Shown: piece by piece, positions 1 through 6,997 of the stretch
Layout: each line of letters begins with the position of its first letter
How positions within the stretch are numbered: the stretch's first letter is position 1
Origin: Cellvibrionales bacterium UBA7375
GTDB lineage: Bacteria; Pseudomonadota; Gammaproteobacteria; Pseudomonadales; Porticoccaceae
Assembly (NCBI GenBank): GCA_002469845.1
Contig: DKNZ01000083.1
Location: forward strand, 31,072 to 49,453
Reading direction: 5' to 3'
Length of the DNA: 18,382 nt
Translations under genes and position numbers: made by a program
The notes under the pieces: generated by a model
What the model saw: the letters and a program-made list of their open reading frames with translations, nothing else
What the model was told of the DNA's origin: nothing
Database searches by the model: none

Positions 1-608
1 AGCCAAATACGTCACTGGTTGAACAGTTAAAAACACGAGTACAAAAAATTGATACCAAGGGTTTTTATCAGCTACTGTCCAAAGTAAAACAGCTTCCCAT
101 AGATTTTTGGATTTTTTTGGGTGCCCTTATTTTTGCCATAGTCATTAATCGCTTCAGAAAGTTAAATAATGCGCACAAATCAGAAGACCATTTAATTGAA
201 ACAGAAAAGCCCATAGAGGCTGTACTTGATGGACCATTTGCGGATAATTCTGGCGATGATGTTTTTGCTGATACAGCTGAAGATGATGAAGTTGATAAGG
301 TACAGCAAAAAGATATTAAGCCCCAGCCTAAAGAAGATATTCAGCTTCCTGGTGTTGAAGCGTTAGAAGCACAGTTACGTGAAGATAAGGATGGTGAGCA
401 GGTCCAAGTGGGTCAGGCTCTGGAGGTTGATTTTGAAGATGACACATTGGAAATTGATCCACTTCAGATCAAACTCGATATGGCATCATTATGTATAGAA
501 ATGGGTGATATTGAGAGTGCTCAGGCAATCCTTGAAGAAATTATTGGCGAAGCTGATAAACAAGGCAAAGCCAAGGCTCGAGAAATATTGGATAGTATTG
601 AAACCTAA
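1..608 (+). CDS. fimV: FimV-like polar/pilus assembly protein, C-terminal part (5' truncated by window)
   Basis: The reading frame is open from base 3, and no start is needed inside the window, so this is the last ~201 residues of a longer protein. A TTG at 117 lies inside the membrane segment and is not a real start. Visible order: a hydrophilic stretch, one membrane segment (about residues 35-48 of the visible part), a long acidic Asp/Glu-rich linker typical of FimV, and a C-terminal TPR-like motif (KLDMASLCIEMGD, then AQAILEEII and KAKAREIL) that matches the conserved FimV C-terminal domain. In Pseudomonas, FimV is an inner-membrane peptidoglycan-binding (LysM) hub for type IV pili, twitching and polar localisation; the LysM part would lie upstream and is not seen. 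The position directly before truA is the usual one for fimV. Confidence 0.85.
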   Translation, partial: PNTSLVEQLKTRVQKIDTKGFYQLLSKVKQLPIDFWIFLGALIFAIVINRFRKLNNAHKSEDHLIETEKPIEAVLDGPFADNSGDDVFADTAEDDEVDKVQQKDIKPQPKEDIQLPGVEALEAQLREDKDGEQVQVGQALEVDFEDDTLEIDPLQIKLDMASLCIEMGDIESAQAILEEIIGEADKQGKAKAREILDSIET

Positions 609-653
609 TTGGCGGATGCATTAGTGACTGATTGGATTTATACAGAAGGTTGC

Positions 654-1496
654 ATGATACCGGAAGATAAGCATCTACCAACTGGTGTGACCCGGTATGC
701 GGCTATTGTTCAGTACCAGGGCACTGATTTTTGTGGATTTCAACGTCAAAAACATAGCCCTTCAGTGCAACAAGAATTAGAGCAGGCTTTAAGTTATGTT
801 GCCGATTGTCCAGTCAAAACTCATTGTGCAGGTCGAACAGATACTGCCGTCCATGCTAGCCATCAAGTGATTCATTTTGATACTTCGGCTGAACGTTCTG
901 GTTACAGTTGGGTGCAAGGGGCGAATAGTCAATTACCCGACAGTATTGCCTTAATTTGGGCCGACAAAACAACCCAAGACTTTCATTCTCGGTTTAGTGC
1001 CGGGGCAAGAACGTATCGTTATGTTATCGACAATAGTCCAACCCGGCCGGCAATTATGGCGGCGGCCGTCACTTGGGTGAAAAAGCCATTAGATATCTCA
1101 TTGATGCAGGATGGCTGTCAATACTTGCTAGGGGAGCAGGACTTTTCTGCCTTTAGAGGCTCTGGTTGTCAGTCAAACTCTCCTTGGCGCAATGTCCATA
1201 GGGCTAATGTATATCGTCGCGGCAACCTAGTTATCTTTGAAATTACCGCCAATGCATTTTTATTGCATATGGTGCGTAATATAGTAGGCTCTCTTCTAGA
1301 CGTTGGAACTGGAAGTAAACAACCAGTATGGATTGAGCAGCTATTAGCCGCAGCTGATCGCTGTAAAAGTGCCGCCACGGCAGCCCCCGATGGGTTATAT
1401 TTAGTGGCGGTTGATTATCCGACTAAATTTGACTTGCCAGCAGTTGCGAAAGGCCCGGTTTTTTTGCCGGAAAATCTAGGTATTACAGAAGAATAA
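654..1496 (+). CDS. truA: tRNA pseudouridine(38-40) synthase TruA
   Basis: Converts U38, U39 and U40 in the anticodon arm of tRNAs to pseudouridine. The protein aligns by eye with E. coli TruA over its length: the YQGTDFCGFQRQ N-terminal motif, the CAGRTD motif with catalytic Asp at about residue 63, FHARF-like FHSRFSA, and the C-terminal LLHMVRNIVGSLLDVG and GLYLVAVDYP motifs. The motif after the catalytic Asp reads TAVHA, where the common form is AGVHA. The frame also opens with a TTG at 609 right after the fimV stop. I prefer the ATG at 654 because AGAAGG (644-649) lies just before it and the 280-residue product fits the family length (E. coli 270). trpF follows after 3 bases, so the two are probably co-transcribed. 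Confidence 0.93.
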   Translation: MIPEDKHLPTGVTRYAAIVQYQGTDFCGFQRQKHSPSVQQELEQALSYVADCPVKTHCAGRTDTAVHASHQVIHFDTSAERSGYSWVQGANSQLPDSIALIWADKTTQDFHSRFSAGARTYRYVIDNSPTRPAIMAAAVTWVKKPLDISLMQDGCQYLLGEQDFSAFRGSGCQSNSPWRNVHRANVYRRGNLVIFEITANAFLLHMVRNIVGSLLDVGTGSKQPVWIEQLLAAADRCKSAATAAPDGLYLVAVDYPTKFDLPAVAKGPVFLPENLGITEE

Positions 1497-1499
1497 GTT

Positions 1500-2114
1500 A
1501 TGACAGTTCGTGTAAAAATTTGTGGAATTACCAGTCCAGAGCAGGCGTTAATGGCGCAGCAAAGTGGCGCAGATGCTATAGGATTAGTGATTTATGAAAA
1601 AAGTCCGCGTTATGTGGATATTGAGCAAGCGGCAAATATTAGAGCTGTTATTGGTCAATCGACCCTTGCCATTGCTTTGCTGGTCAATCCTAGTGAGAGT
1701 CTTGTTAAACAGGTCATTTCTGAGGTGAAACCTGATTACATTCAGTTTCATGGTGATGAGACGGCTGAATTTTGCCATCAATTTAATGTGCCGTTTATAA
1801 GAGCTGTGCGTATGCGTGATGGCTTAGATATAGAGGCCGAAGTTGCTGCCTACAAAGCTGAGGGTGGATTTTTATTTGATGCTTGGAATGATGATCTCTA
1901 CGGTGGCACAGGACATAGTTTTGATTGGAGTAGATTACCTGACTCCGCTGATTACAAATTAATTCTTGCTGGTGGTTTAAACCCAAGTAACGTAGCTCAA
2001 GCGGTGTCTATAACAAACCCTTACATGGTAGATGTTAGTGGCGGTGTTGAGGCGAGTCCGGGTGTCAAAGATCCAGTGAAAGTTAAAGCTTTTATAACAC
2101 AAGCTAAAAAATAA
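1500..2114 (+). CDS. trpF: Phosphoribosylanthranilate isomerase
   Basis: Third step after chorismate in tryptophan synthesis: isomerises N-(5'-phosphoribosyl)anthranilate to CdRP, a cytosolic single-domain TIM barrel. The KICGIT motif near the N-terminus carries the general base Cys8, and FLFDAW carries the general acid Asp127. The GGTG loop (about 135-138), the LAGGLNP phosphate loop and the final VDVSGGVE motif are present (VDVSSGVE is more usual). The 204-residue length is normal for a monofunctional enzyme. trpB and trpA do not follow; accD comes next, as in Pseudomonas aeruginosa. The start ATG is 3 bases after the truA stop and has only a weak purine tract before it. Confidence 0.96.
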   Translation: MTVRVKICGITSPEQALMAQQSGADAIGLVIYEKSPRYVDIEQAANIRAVIGQSTLAIALLVNPSESLVKQVISEVKPDYIQFHGDETAEFCHQFNVPFIRAVRMRDGLDIEAEVAAYKAEGGFLFDAWNDDLYGGTGHSFDWSRLPDSADYKLILAGGLNPSNVAQAVSITNPYMVDVSGGVEASPGVKDPVKVKAFITQAKK

Positions 2115-2178
2115 CATAAAAATGTCATACTGATATAAATTCCTACGCTATAGCTTAGCGACTGTGGATTTCTCGTGT

Positions 2179-2184
2179 TAGAAT
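2179..2184 (+). promoter_or_regulatory. Candidate extended -10 promoter for accD
   Basis: TGTTAGAAT (2176-2184) is an extended -10 element in the 133-base gap between trpF and accD. A weak -35 (TTAGCG, 2155-2160) lies 18 bases upstream. A start near 2191 would give accD a leader of about 57 bases containing the inverted repeat at 2201-2225. This is a motif-level prediction only. Confidence 0.4.
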
Positions 2185-2200
2185 AGCTAAATAATTAATA

Positions 2201-2225
2201 CCAATGATCGCTTGCCTTTCATTGG
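2201..2225. repeat. Perfect 7-bp inverted repeat ahead of the accD ribosome binding site
   Basis: CCAATGA (2201-2207) and TCATTGG (2219-2225) are exact reverse complements separated by 11 bases. The element ends 9 bases before the GAAAGG Shine-Dalgarno sequence of accD (2235-2240). It could be an RNA hairpin in the accD leader or a protein operator. No T-run follows it, so it is not an intrinsic terminator. Confidence 0.5.
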
Positions 2226-2247
2226 ATAACAGTTGAAAGGTAAATTG

Positions 2248-3120
2248 ATGGATTGGCTGAAACGCATCCGACCTTCGGGTCCCGCATCAACAAACAGTAA
2301 CCGATCAAGCGCTGTCCCTGAAGGCTTGTGGAAAAAGTGCCCTAAATGTGCGGCCCCGCTTTACCGGCCAGAGCTTGAGCGCAACCAAGACGTCTGTCCT
2401 AAATGTGGTCATCACATGCGTATTGGCGCTCGTCGTAGGCTTGATATATTTTTAGATGAGCAAGGCCGAGAGGAAATCGGCGCTGATATCGTTGCTATAG
2501 ATCGTTTGCGTTTTAAAGATGTCAAAAAATACAAAGATCGCCTGACCGAGGCGCAAAAGAAAACCGGCGAAAAAGACGCATTATTAGCAATGTCTGGTAG
2601 CCTTCACTCTATGCCCATTGTTGCCTGTGCGTTTGAGTTTGCTTTTCACGGTGGGTCTATGGGCTATGCGGTAGGTGAAAAATTTACTAGAGCCTCAACT
2701 TTAGCATTAGAACAAAAAATTCCATTTATATGCTTCGCTGCTACCGGCGGTGCCCGAATGCAAGAAGCGCTTATTTCATTAATGCAAATGGCCAAAACCA
2801 GCGCTGTCCTTGAGCGCTTAAAAATTGCTGGCGTGCCTTATATTTCAGTTATGACCGATCCAGTGTATGGCGGTGTATCTGCTAGCTTGGCCATGCTCGG
2901 TGATCTTAACGTGGCTGAGCCCGGTGCTCGAGCAGGGTTTGCCGGCCCTAATATTATTGAACAAACCATTCGTCAGAAGCTGCCTAAAGGTTTCCAAAGA
3001 AGTGAATTCCTGCTTGAAAAAGGCCATATTGATATGATTATTAGCCGCGCAGAAATGCGTGATCGTTTGGGAAGTATTCTTTCCAAGCTAACAGGTCAAC
3101 CTGAACCGGCTAATGACTAA
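2248..3120 (+). CDS. accD: Acetyl-CoA carboxylase carboxyltransferase subunit beta
   Basis: Beta half of the carboxyltransferase that, with AccA, moves the carboxyl group from carboxybiotin to acetyl-CoA to make malonyl-CoA for fatty acid synthesis. The N-terminal four-Cys zinc ribbon is complete: Cys31, Cys34, Cys50 and Cys53 (CPKC...CPKC). The crotonase-fold motifs follow: EFAFHGGSMG, the ATGGARMQEA oxyanion region, GGVSAS and GFAGPNIIEQT. The start was set at ATG 2248 because GAAAGG lies 7 bases upstream and the N-terminus (MDWLKRI) then resembles E. coli AccD (MSWIERI); an upstream in-frame TTG at 2233 overlaps that ribosome binding site. The 290-residue product lacks the longer acidic tail of E. 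coli AccD (304). It overlaps folC by 8 bases. Confidence 0.96.
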   Translation: MDWLKRIRPSGPASTNSNRSSAVPEGLWKKCPKCAAPLYRPELERNQDVCPKCGHHMRIGARRRLDIFLDEQGREEIGADIVAIDRLRFKDVKKYKDRLTEAQKKTGEKDALLAMSGSLHSMPIVACAFEFAFHGGSMGYAVGEKFTRASTLALEQKIPFICFAATGGARMQEALISLMQMAKTSAVLERLKIAGVPYISVMTDPVYGGVSASLAMLGDLNVAEPGARAGFAGPNIIEQTIRQKLPKGFQRSEFLLEKGHIDMIISRAEMRDRLGSILSKLTGQPEPAND

Positions 3121-4408
3121 CCGCTTATTGGCGGAATGGTTAGAGCTTCTTGAGCAAAGGCACCCCTGTGAAATTGATATGGGTGTTGAAAGAGTTGCCA
3201 CCGTCTGGCAGCGCTACAAAGCCAGCCAATCTTTAACGGGAGAGGTTGGTAAGTCCAAGGTGATAACCGTCGCCGGCACTAATGGCAAGGGCTCCTGTGT
3301 TGCCAGTATGCAGGCCATATTGCTAGCTAATGATTATTCTGTAGGCAGTTTTACCTCTCCGCATTTTCACACCTATAACGAGCGCATTTGTATCAATGGA
3401 TCGCCCGTTGCTGATCATGTAATTGTCGCTGCATTTGAATCTATAGAACAATTAAGAGAGGAAATTTCTCTTACCTATTTTGAATTTAACACCTTGGCAG
3501 CGCTAATTATATTTAGCCACAGTGATTTAGATATGGTCCTTCTTGAGGTGGGTTTAGGCGGTCGTTTGGATGCTGCTAATATAATAAATTGCGATGTCGC
3601 GGTTCTCACTAGTATTGATTTAGATCATCAGCAGTGGCTTGGTGATACTAGAACCAAAATAGCTAAAGAAAAACTAGGTATCGCCCGCGCTGATAGACCA
3701 TTAATTATAGGGGAGAAAAATTATCCCAATGGTTTTGATAAATTGGTCCAAGACACCCAAGCCAAGCCCCTATGGCTTGGAAAAGATTTCGATTTTACCG
3801 AAAATAATCAAAGCTTTTCTATTCGTCCAAATGGTATTAAGAAGAATTCTGACTTTATCACTTTAGATAAACTATCAAATAAAGGGTTGTTAGCGGTTAA
3901 TAAGACTTTAGCACTTCAGGCATTGGTGAGTGTAGGTTTTAGTTTGCATGCAAATAAATGTCGATCTGCATTAAATTCTGTCTCGGTATTGGGCCGACAA
4001 CAGCGTATAACTTTTAAATCTGTCCCTATTATTTTAGATGTTGCACACAATCCCGCCGCCGCCGCAGTACTAGCTGATAAATTGCGCTCAGAGCAGGGTA
4101 AGACTATTGCCGTGGCGTCTGTTTTGGAAGATAAGGATTGGCCTTCAATGGTCTCACAATTAAAGTCTGAAGTAGATAATTGGCATATTGCGGAATTAAC
4201 CGGAATTTCTCGTGCAGCAAAAGGACAATCATTGCTTAAACTGTTATACAATACTGGTATTGAAGCTGTATTAAGCGAGAGTGTTGACCAGGCTTTTCAA
4301 TCGGCTGTCTCTGAGGCGGGCAAAACGGGAAAAGTAGTGGTTTTTGGATCGTTTCATACCGTTGCTAAGGTTTTGGATTTTATATCAATGGAGGTTATAG
4401 GTGAGTGA
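3113..4408 (+). CDS. folC: Bifunctional dihydrofolate/folylpolyglutamate synthase
   Basis: Adds glutamate to dihydropteroate to give dihydrofolate and extends the polyglutamate tail of folates, using ATP. It belongs to the Mur ligase superfamily. The P-loop GTNGKGS is at residues 55-61, followed by TSPHFHTYNERI, the LLEVGLGGRLDAAN motif (about 143-156), SIDLDHQQWLG, and the KEKLGI segment whose Lys187 corresponds to the carbamylated lysine of E. coli FolC. The C-terminal domain has the DVAHNP motif and the GSFHTVA end. The 431-residue length is normal. Its ATG lies inside the end of accD (ATGACTAA), so translation is probably coupled to accD, and its own end overlaps the next gene by another 8 bases. 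Confidence 0.95.
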   Translation: MTNRLLAEWLELLEQRHPCEIDMGVERVATVWQRYKASQSLTGEVGKSKVITVAGTNGKGSCVASMQAILLANDYSVGSFTSPHFHTYNERICINGSPVADHVIVAAFESIEQLREEISLTYFEFNTLAALIIFSHSDLDMVLLEVGLGGRLDAANIINCDVAVLTSIDLDHQQWLGDTRTKIAKEKLGIARADRPLIIGEKNYPNGFDKLVQDTQAKPLWLGKDFDFTENNQSFSIRPNGIKKNSDFITLDKLSNKGLLAVNKTLALQALVSVGFSLHANKCRSALNSVSVLGRQQRITFKSVPIILDVAHNPAAAAVLADKLRSEQGKTIAVASVLEDKDWPSMVSQLKSEVDNWHIAELTGISRAAKGQSLLKLLYNTGIEAVLSESVDQAFQSAVSEAGKTGKVVVFGSFHTVAKVLDFISMEVIGE

Positions 4409-4922
4409 TGGTTTAAAGCAGCGAATTATCGGCGCACTGGTTCTGGGTGCTTTAGGATTAATTCTGTTGCCACTAGCACTAGATTTCACAGACCCTAAGA
4501 AGATTGATCGCACCTCATTAATACCGCCTGCCCCCAATGTCGAGATTACTGACATTGTGATTGCCAAGCGGCCAGACGGGGTTAAGGATGGGGCCGATGT
4601 TGCGTTAGCGTTCGATGTAAATCGATTACAGCCTGTGCAAGAAAATGATACCAACTATCAGGGCTTAGATGACTCAGGACTGCCCCAAAGATGGTATTTG
4701 CAGGTAGGAAGCTACGAAGATCAAGTCTCGGCCAATAAATTAAAACAGTCGTTACTGGCTAAACAATACAAAGTGTTTCTAAAGCGCGTTAAAATAAACA
4801 AAAAAATATTTCACAGGGTCTACATCGGCCCCGAAATTAGTCGTCGTAATGCTATCGCTGATAAAAGTACGATTGATCAATTACTTGTTACAGATTCAAT
4901 TGTTTTAAAATACGTACCCTAA
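4401..4922 (+). CDS. dedD: SPOR-domain inner-membrane protein (DedD family)
   Basis: A 173-residue protein with one N-terminal membrane segment (about 8-27), a short Pro-rich periplasmic linker, and a C-terminal SPOR domain (about 97-172) beginning QRWYLQVGSYED and containing HRVYIGPE. SPOR domains bind denuded glycan strands of septal peptidoglycan, and DedD of E. coli helps cell constriction. The size, topology and position between folC and cvpA are those of dedD. It starts with GTG, chosen because GGAGG (4390-4394) is placed 6 bases before it; GTGAGTGA overlaps the folC stop by 8 bases. The symbol rests on position and architecture, since sequence identity outside SPOR is low. Confidence 0.85.
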   Translation: MSDGLKQRIIGALVLGALGLILLPLALDFTDPKKIDRTSLIPPAPNVEITDIVIAKRPDGVKDGADVALAFDVNRLQPVQENDTNYQGLDDSGLPQRWYLQVGSYEDQVSANKLKQSLLAKQYKVFLKRVKINKKIFHRVYIGPEISRRNAIADKSTIDQLLVTDSIVLKYVP

Positions 4923-4936
4923 ATAAGGGATAAGTT

Positions 4937-5437
4937 ATGGATATTGCAGTTGCAGATATAGGTATTGCCGTAATTGTTGCCATTTCTGGTGTGATTAGCC
5001 TTGTTAGAGGCTTTGTCAAAGAGGCAATGTCCTTAGTTATTTGGGTGGCTGCGTTTGTAATAGCTATGACGTTTAGCGAGGCTGCCTCGGAACTTCTTGT
5101 TAATTTTATTGATCTGGCATCTATTCGACAACTAGCAGCATGGGGTGGCTTATTTGTAGGTACCCTTTTAGTGGGGGCGGTATTTAATTTTATATTAGGA
5201 AAGCTAGTAACCTCAACAGGCCTTGGGGGAACAGACAGAACATTAGGATTAGTTTTTGGGGTATTCAGAGGACTATTAGTGGTTTTAGCGCTAGTCATTG
5301 CTCTACCAAAGGCTATTCCAGTTGAGCAGGACCCTTGGTGGCAAGAATCAACACTTATTCCAGTATTTCAAAACTTTGAAGACTGGGGTAGGGAAGCAGC
5401 AACAGACGTCAAAAACTTACTAACTGGTTGGATTTAA
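4937..5437 (+). CDS. cvpA: CvpA family membrane protein
   Basis: An integral inner-membrane protein of 166 residues with about four hydrophobic segments (roughly 4-22, 28-48, 62-88 and 103-125). The family motifs are visible: ISGVISLVRGFVKEAMSLVIW near the N-terminus (positions 16-36) and the TGLGGTDRTLGLVFGVFRG region (about 93-111). CvpA was named for colicin V production in E. coli and has since been linked to envelope stress and bile tolerance; its molecular role is not settled. AGGGA lies about 8 bases before the ATG. It sits 14 bases after dedD and 3 bases before purF, the usual gammaproteobacterial order. Confidence 0.93.
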   Translation: MDIAVADIGIAVIVAISGVISLVRGFVKEAMSLVIWVAAFVIAMTFSEAASELLVNFIDLASIRQLAAWGGLFVGTLLVGAVFNFILGKLVTSTGLGGTDRTLGLVFGVFRGLLVVLALVIALPKAIPVEQDPWWQESTLIPVFQNFEDWGREAATDVKNLLTGWI

Positions 5438-5440
5438 CTC

Positions 5441-6970
5441 ATGTGCGGTGTGGTTGGAATAGCAGGAAACTCAGATGTTAATTTAGAGCTCTACGATGCT
5501 CTAACAATGCTCCAGCATAGAGGGCAAGATGCTGCTGGTATGGTCACTGATAGTCATGGCGAACTGCATCAGTGCAAAGGCGAAGGTTTGGTGCGCGATG
5601 TTTTTCGCCGCAGCCATATGTTGCGTCTTGTGGGTAGATTAGGTGTTGGACATTGTCGCTATCCAACGGCCGGTAGCTCTGGGCCAGCAATGGCGCAACC
5701 ATTGTATGTAAACTCCCCCTATGGCATTTGTATAGCCCACAATGGCAATCTCACCAACGCGGATGAATTGCGTGAAGATATTTTTAGAACGGATCTTCGT
5801 CATCTAAATACAGATTCTGATTCTGAAGTGTTACTTAATGTGTTTGCCCATGAATTACAGGTTAGAGGAAAACTCGAGCCAACCAGTGAGGACATCTTTG
5901 CTTCGGTATCAGAAGTTCATAAGCGCTGTCGCGGTGCCTATGCAGTTGTGGGATTAATTGCTAACTACGGCATGTTTGCCTTTCGCGACCCCCATGGTAT
6001 TCGTCCTCTGTGTTTTGGTGTGCGTCATACAGAGCAGGGTGATGAATATGCGGTCGTTTCAGAGTCTGTAGTGCTAGATAGTTTGGGGTTTGAATTAATT
6101 CGTGACCTGGAGCCCGGTGAGGCCTTGTTTGTTGACACTAAAGGCAATCTTCACCTGCAGCAATGTGCCGAAAATCCTCAGTTGTCTCCCTGTATTTTTG
6201 AGCATGTTTATTTTGCTAGACCAGATTCACTGATGGATAATATTTCAGTATACAAGTGCAGGCTTCGCATGGGTGAGAAGCTCGCAGATAAGATACTACG
6301 CGAAAAGCCAGATCATGATATTGATGTGATTATCCCAATTCCCGATACCAGTAGAGTGTCCTCTCAGGCGCTGGCTGAGCGACTTGGGGTTAAAATTCGT
6401 GAAGGCTTTATGAAAAACCGCTATATAGGCCGAACCTTTATTATGCCAGGGCAAAAAGAGCGTAAAAAATCCGTTCGTCAAAAGCTAAATGCGGTTAAAT
6501 TAGAATTTGCAGGTAAAAATGTACTTTTGGTTGATGATTCCATTGTCCGTGGAACCACCTCCAAAGAGATTATTCAAATGGCCAGAGATGCCGGCGCCAA
6601 AAAAGTCTATATGGTGTCAGCAGCACCGGGAGTGCGCTACCCCAACGTGTATGGCATTGATATGCCAACCGCTGATGAACTGATAGCGCATGGCCGAACA
6701 GACGACGAAGTAGGTGAGATTATTGGTGCTGATTGGATTATTTATCAGGATCTAAAGGATTTAATTGCATCCGGTATCGAGGGGAATCCTGAAGTTAAAC
6801 GCTTTGATTGCTCAGTTTTTGATGGTGATTACGTCACTGGCGATGTGGATCAGTCATACCTGAATCATATCCATGCAACACGAAATGACGATGCTAAACA
6901 GAATAAAAACCCCTCTACTGACAATAAAAAGCAATCAGTCATTGGAATTCACAACAACAGCGTTAGCTGA
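5441..6970 (+). CDS. purF: Amidophosphoribosyltransferase (glutamine PRPP amidotransferase)
   Basis: First committed step of purine synthesis: PRPP plus glutamine gives phosphoribosylamine. It is an N-terminal-nucleophile glutaminase fused to a phosphoribosyltransferase. Cys2 (MCGVVGIAG) becomes the nucleophile after Met removal. The glutaminase part carries the LQHRGQDAAGM, GHCRYPT and AHNGNLTN motifs, and the PRTase part carries the PRPP loop LLVDDSIVRGTTS (about 362-374), where Asp365 and Asp366 correspond to the E. coli pair. At 509 residues it is close to E. coli PurF (505) and, as there, has no propeptide. The last ~30 residues (after SYLNHIHATRND) are polar and low in complexity. Only 3 bases separate it from cvpA, and I see no strong Shine-Dalgarno sequence, so coupling is likely. 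Confidence 0.97.
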   Translation: MCGVVGIAGNSDVNLELYDALTMLQHRGQDAAGMVTDSHGELHQCKGEGLVRDVFRRSHMLRLVGRLGVGHCRYPTAGSSGPAMAQPLYVNSPYGICIAHNGNLTNADELREDIFRTDLRHLNTDSDSEVLLNVFAHELQVRGKLEPTSEDIFASVSEVHKRCRGAYAVVGLIANYGMFAFRDPHGIRPLCFGVRHTEQGDEYAVVSESVVLDSLGFELIRDLEPGEALFVDTKGNLHLQQCAENPQLSPCIFEHVYFARPDSLMDNISVYKCRLRMGEKLADKILREKPDHDIDVIIPIPDTSRVSSQALAERLGVKIREGFMKNRYIGRTFIMPGQKERKKSVRQKLNAVKLEFAGKNVLLVDDSIVRGTTSKEIIQMARDAGAKKVYMVSAAPGVRYPNVYGIDMPTADELIAHGRTDDEVGEIIGADWIIYQDLKDLIASGIEGNPEVKRFDCSVFDGDYVTGDVDQSYLNHIHATRNDDAKQNKNPSTDNKKQSVIGIHNNSVS

Positions 6971-6982
6971 TTTTGCTAGATT

Positions 6983-6991
6983 TGGTAGAAT
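6983..6991 (+). promoter_or_regulatory. Candidate extended -10 promoter giving a leaderless metZ transcript
   Basis: TGGTAGAAT is an extended -10 (TG at 6983-6984, hexamer TAGAAT at 6986-6991). Exactly six bases separate the hexamer from the metZ ATG (6998), so transcription would be expected to begin at or next to the A of the ATG. The -35 is weak (TTAGCT, 6963-6968, 17-base spacing). The core TAGAATAGC also occurs in the accD candidate promoter (2179-2187). Confidence 0.4.
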
Positions 6992-6997
6992 AGCCCC

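Noticed and set aside
2146..2160. CGCTA-N5-TAGCG hairpin after trpF as a terminator
   Set aside because: The stem is only 5 bp and is followed by ACTGTGG, not a T-run.
3916..4251. A 111-codon minus-strand reading frame opposite folC
   Set aside because: It lies wholly within a canonical folC, matches no known protein and has no promoter or ribosome binding site that I can see.
4888..5298. A 136-codon minus-strand reading frame opposite cvpA
   Set aside because: It is the antisense shadow of a well-supported CvpA gene, with low-complexity Thr/Ala/Ile composition.
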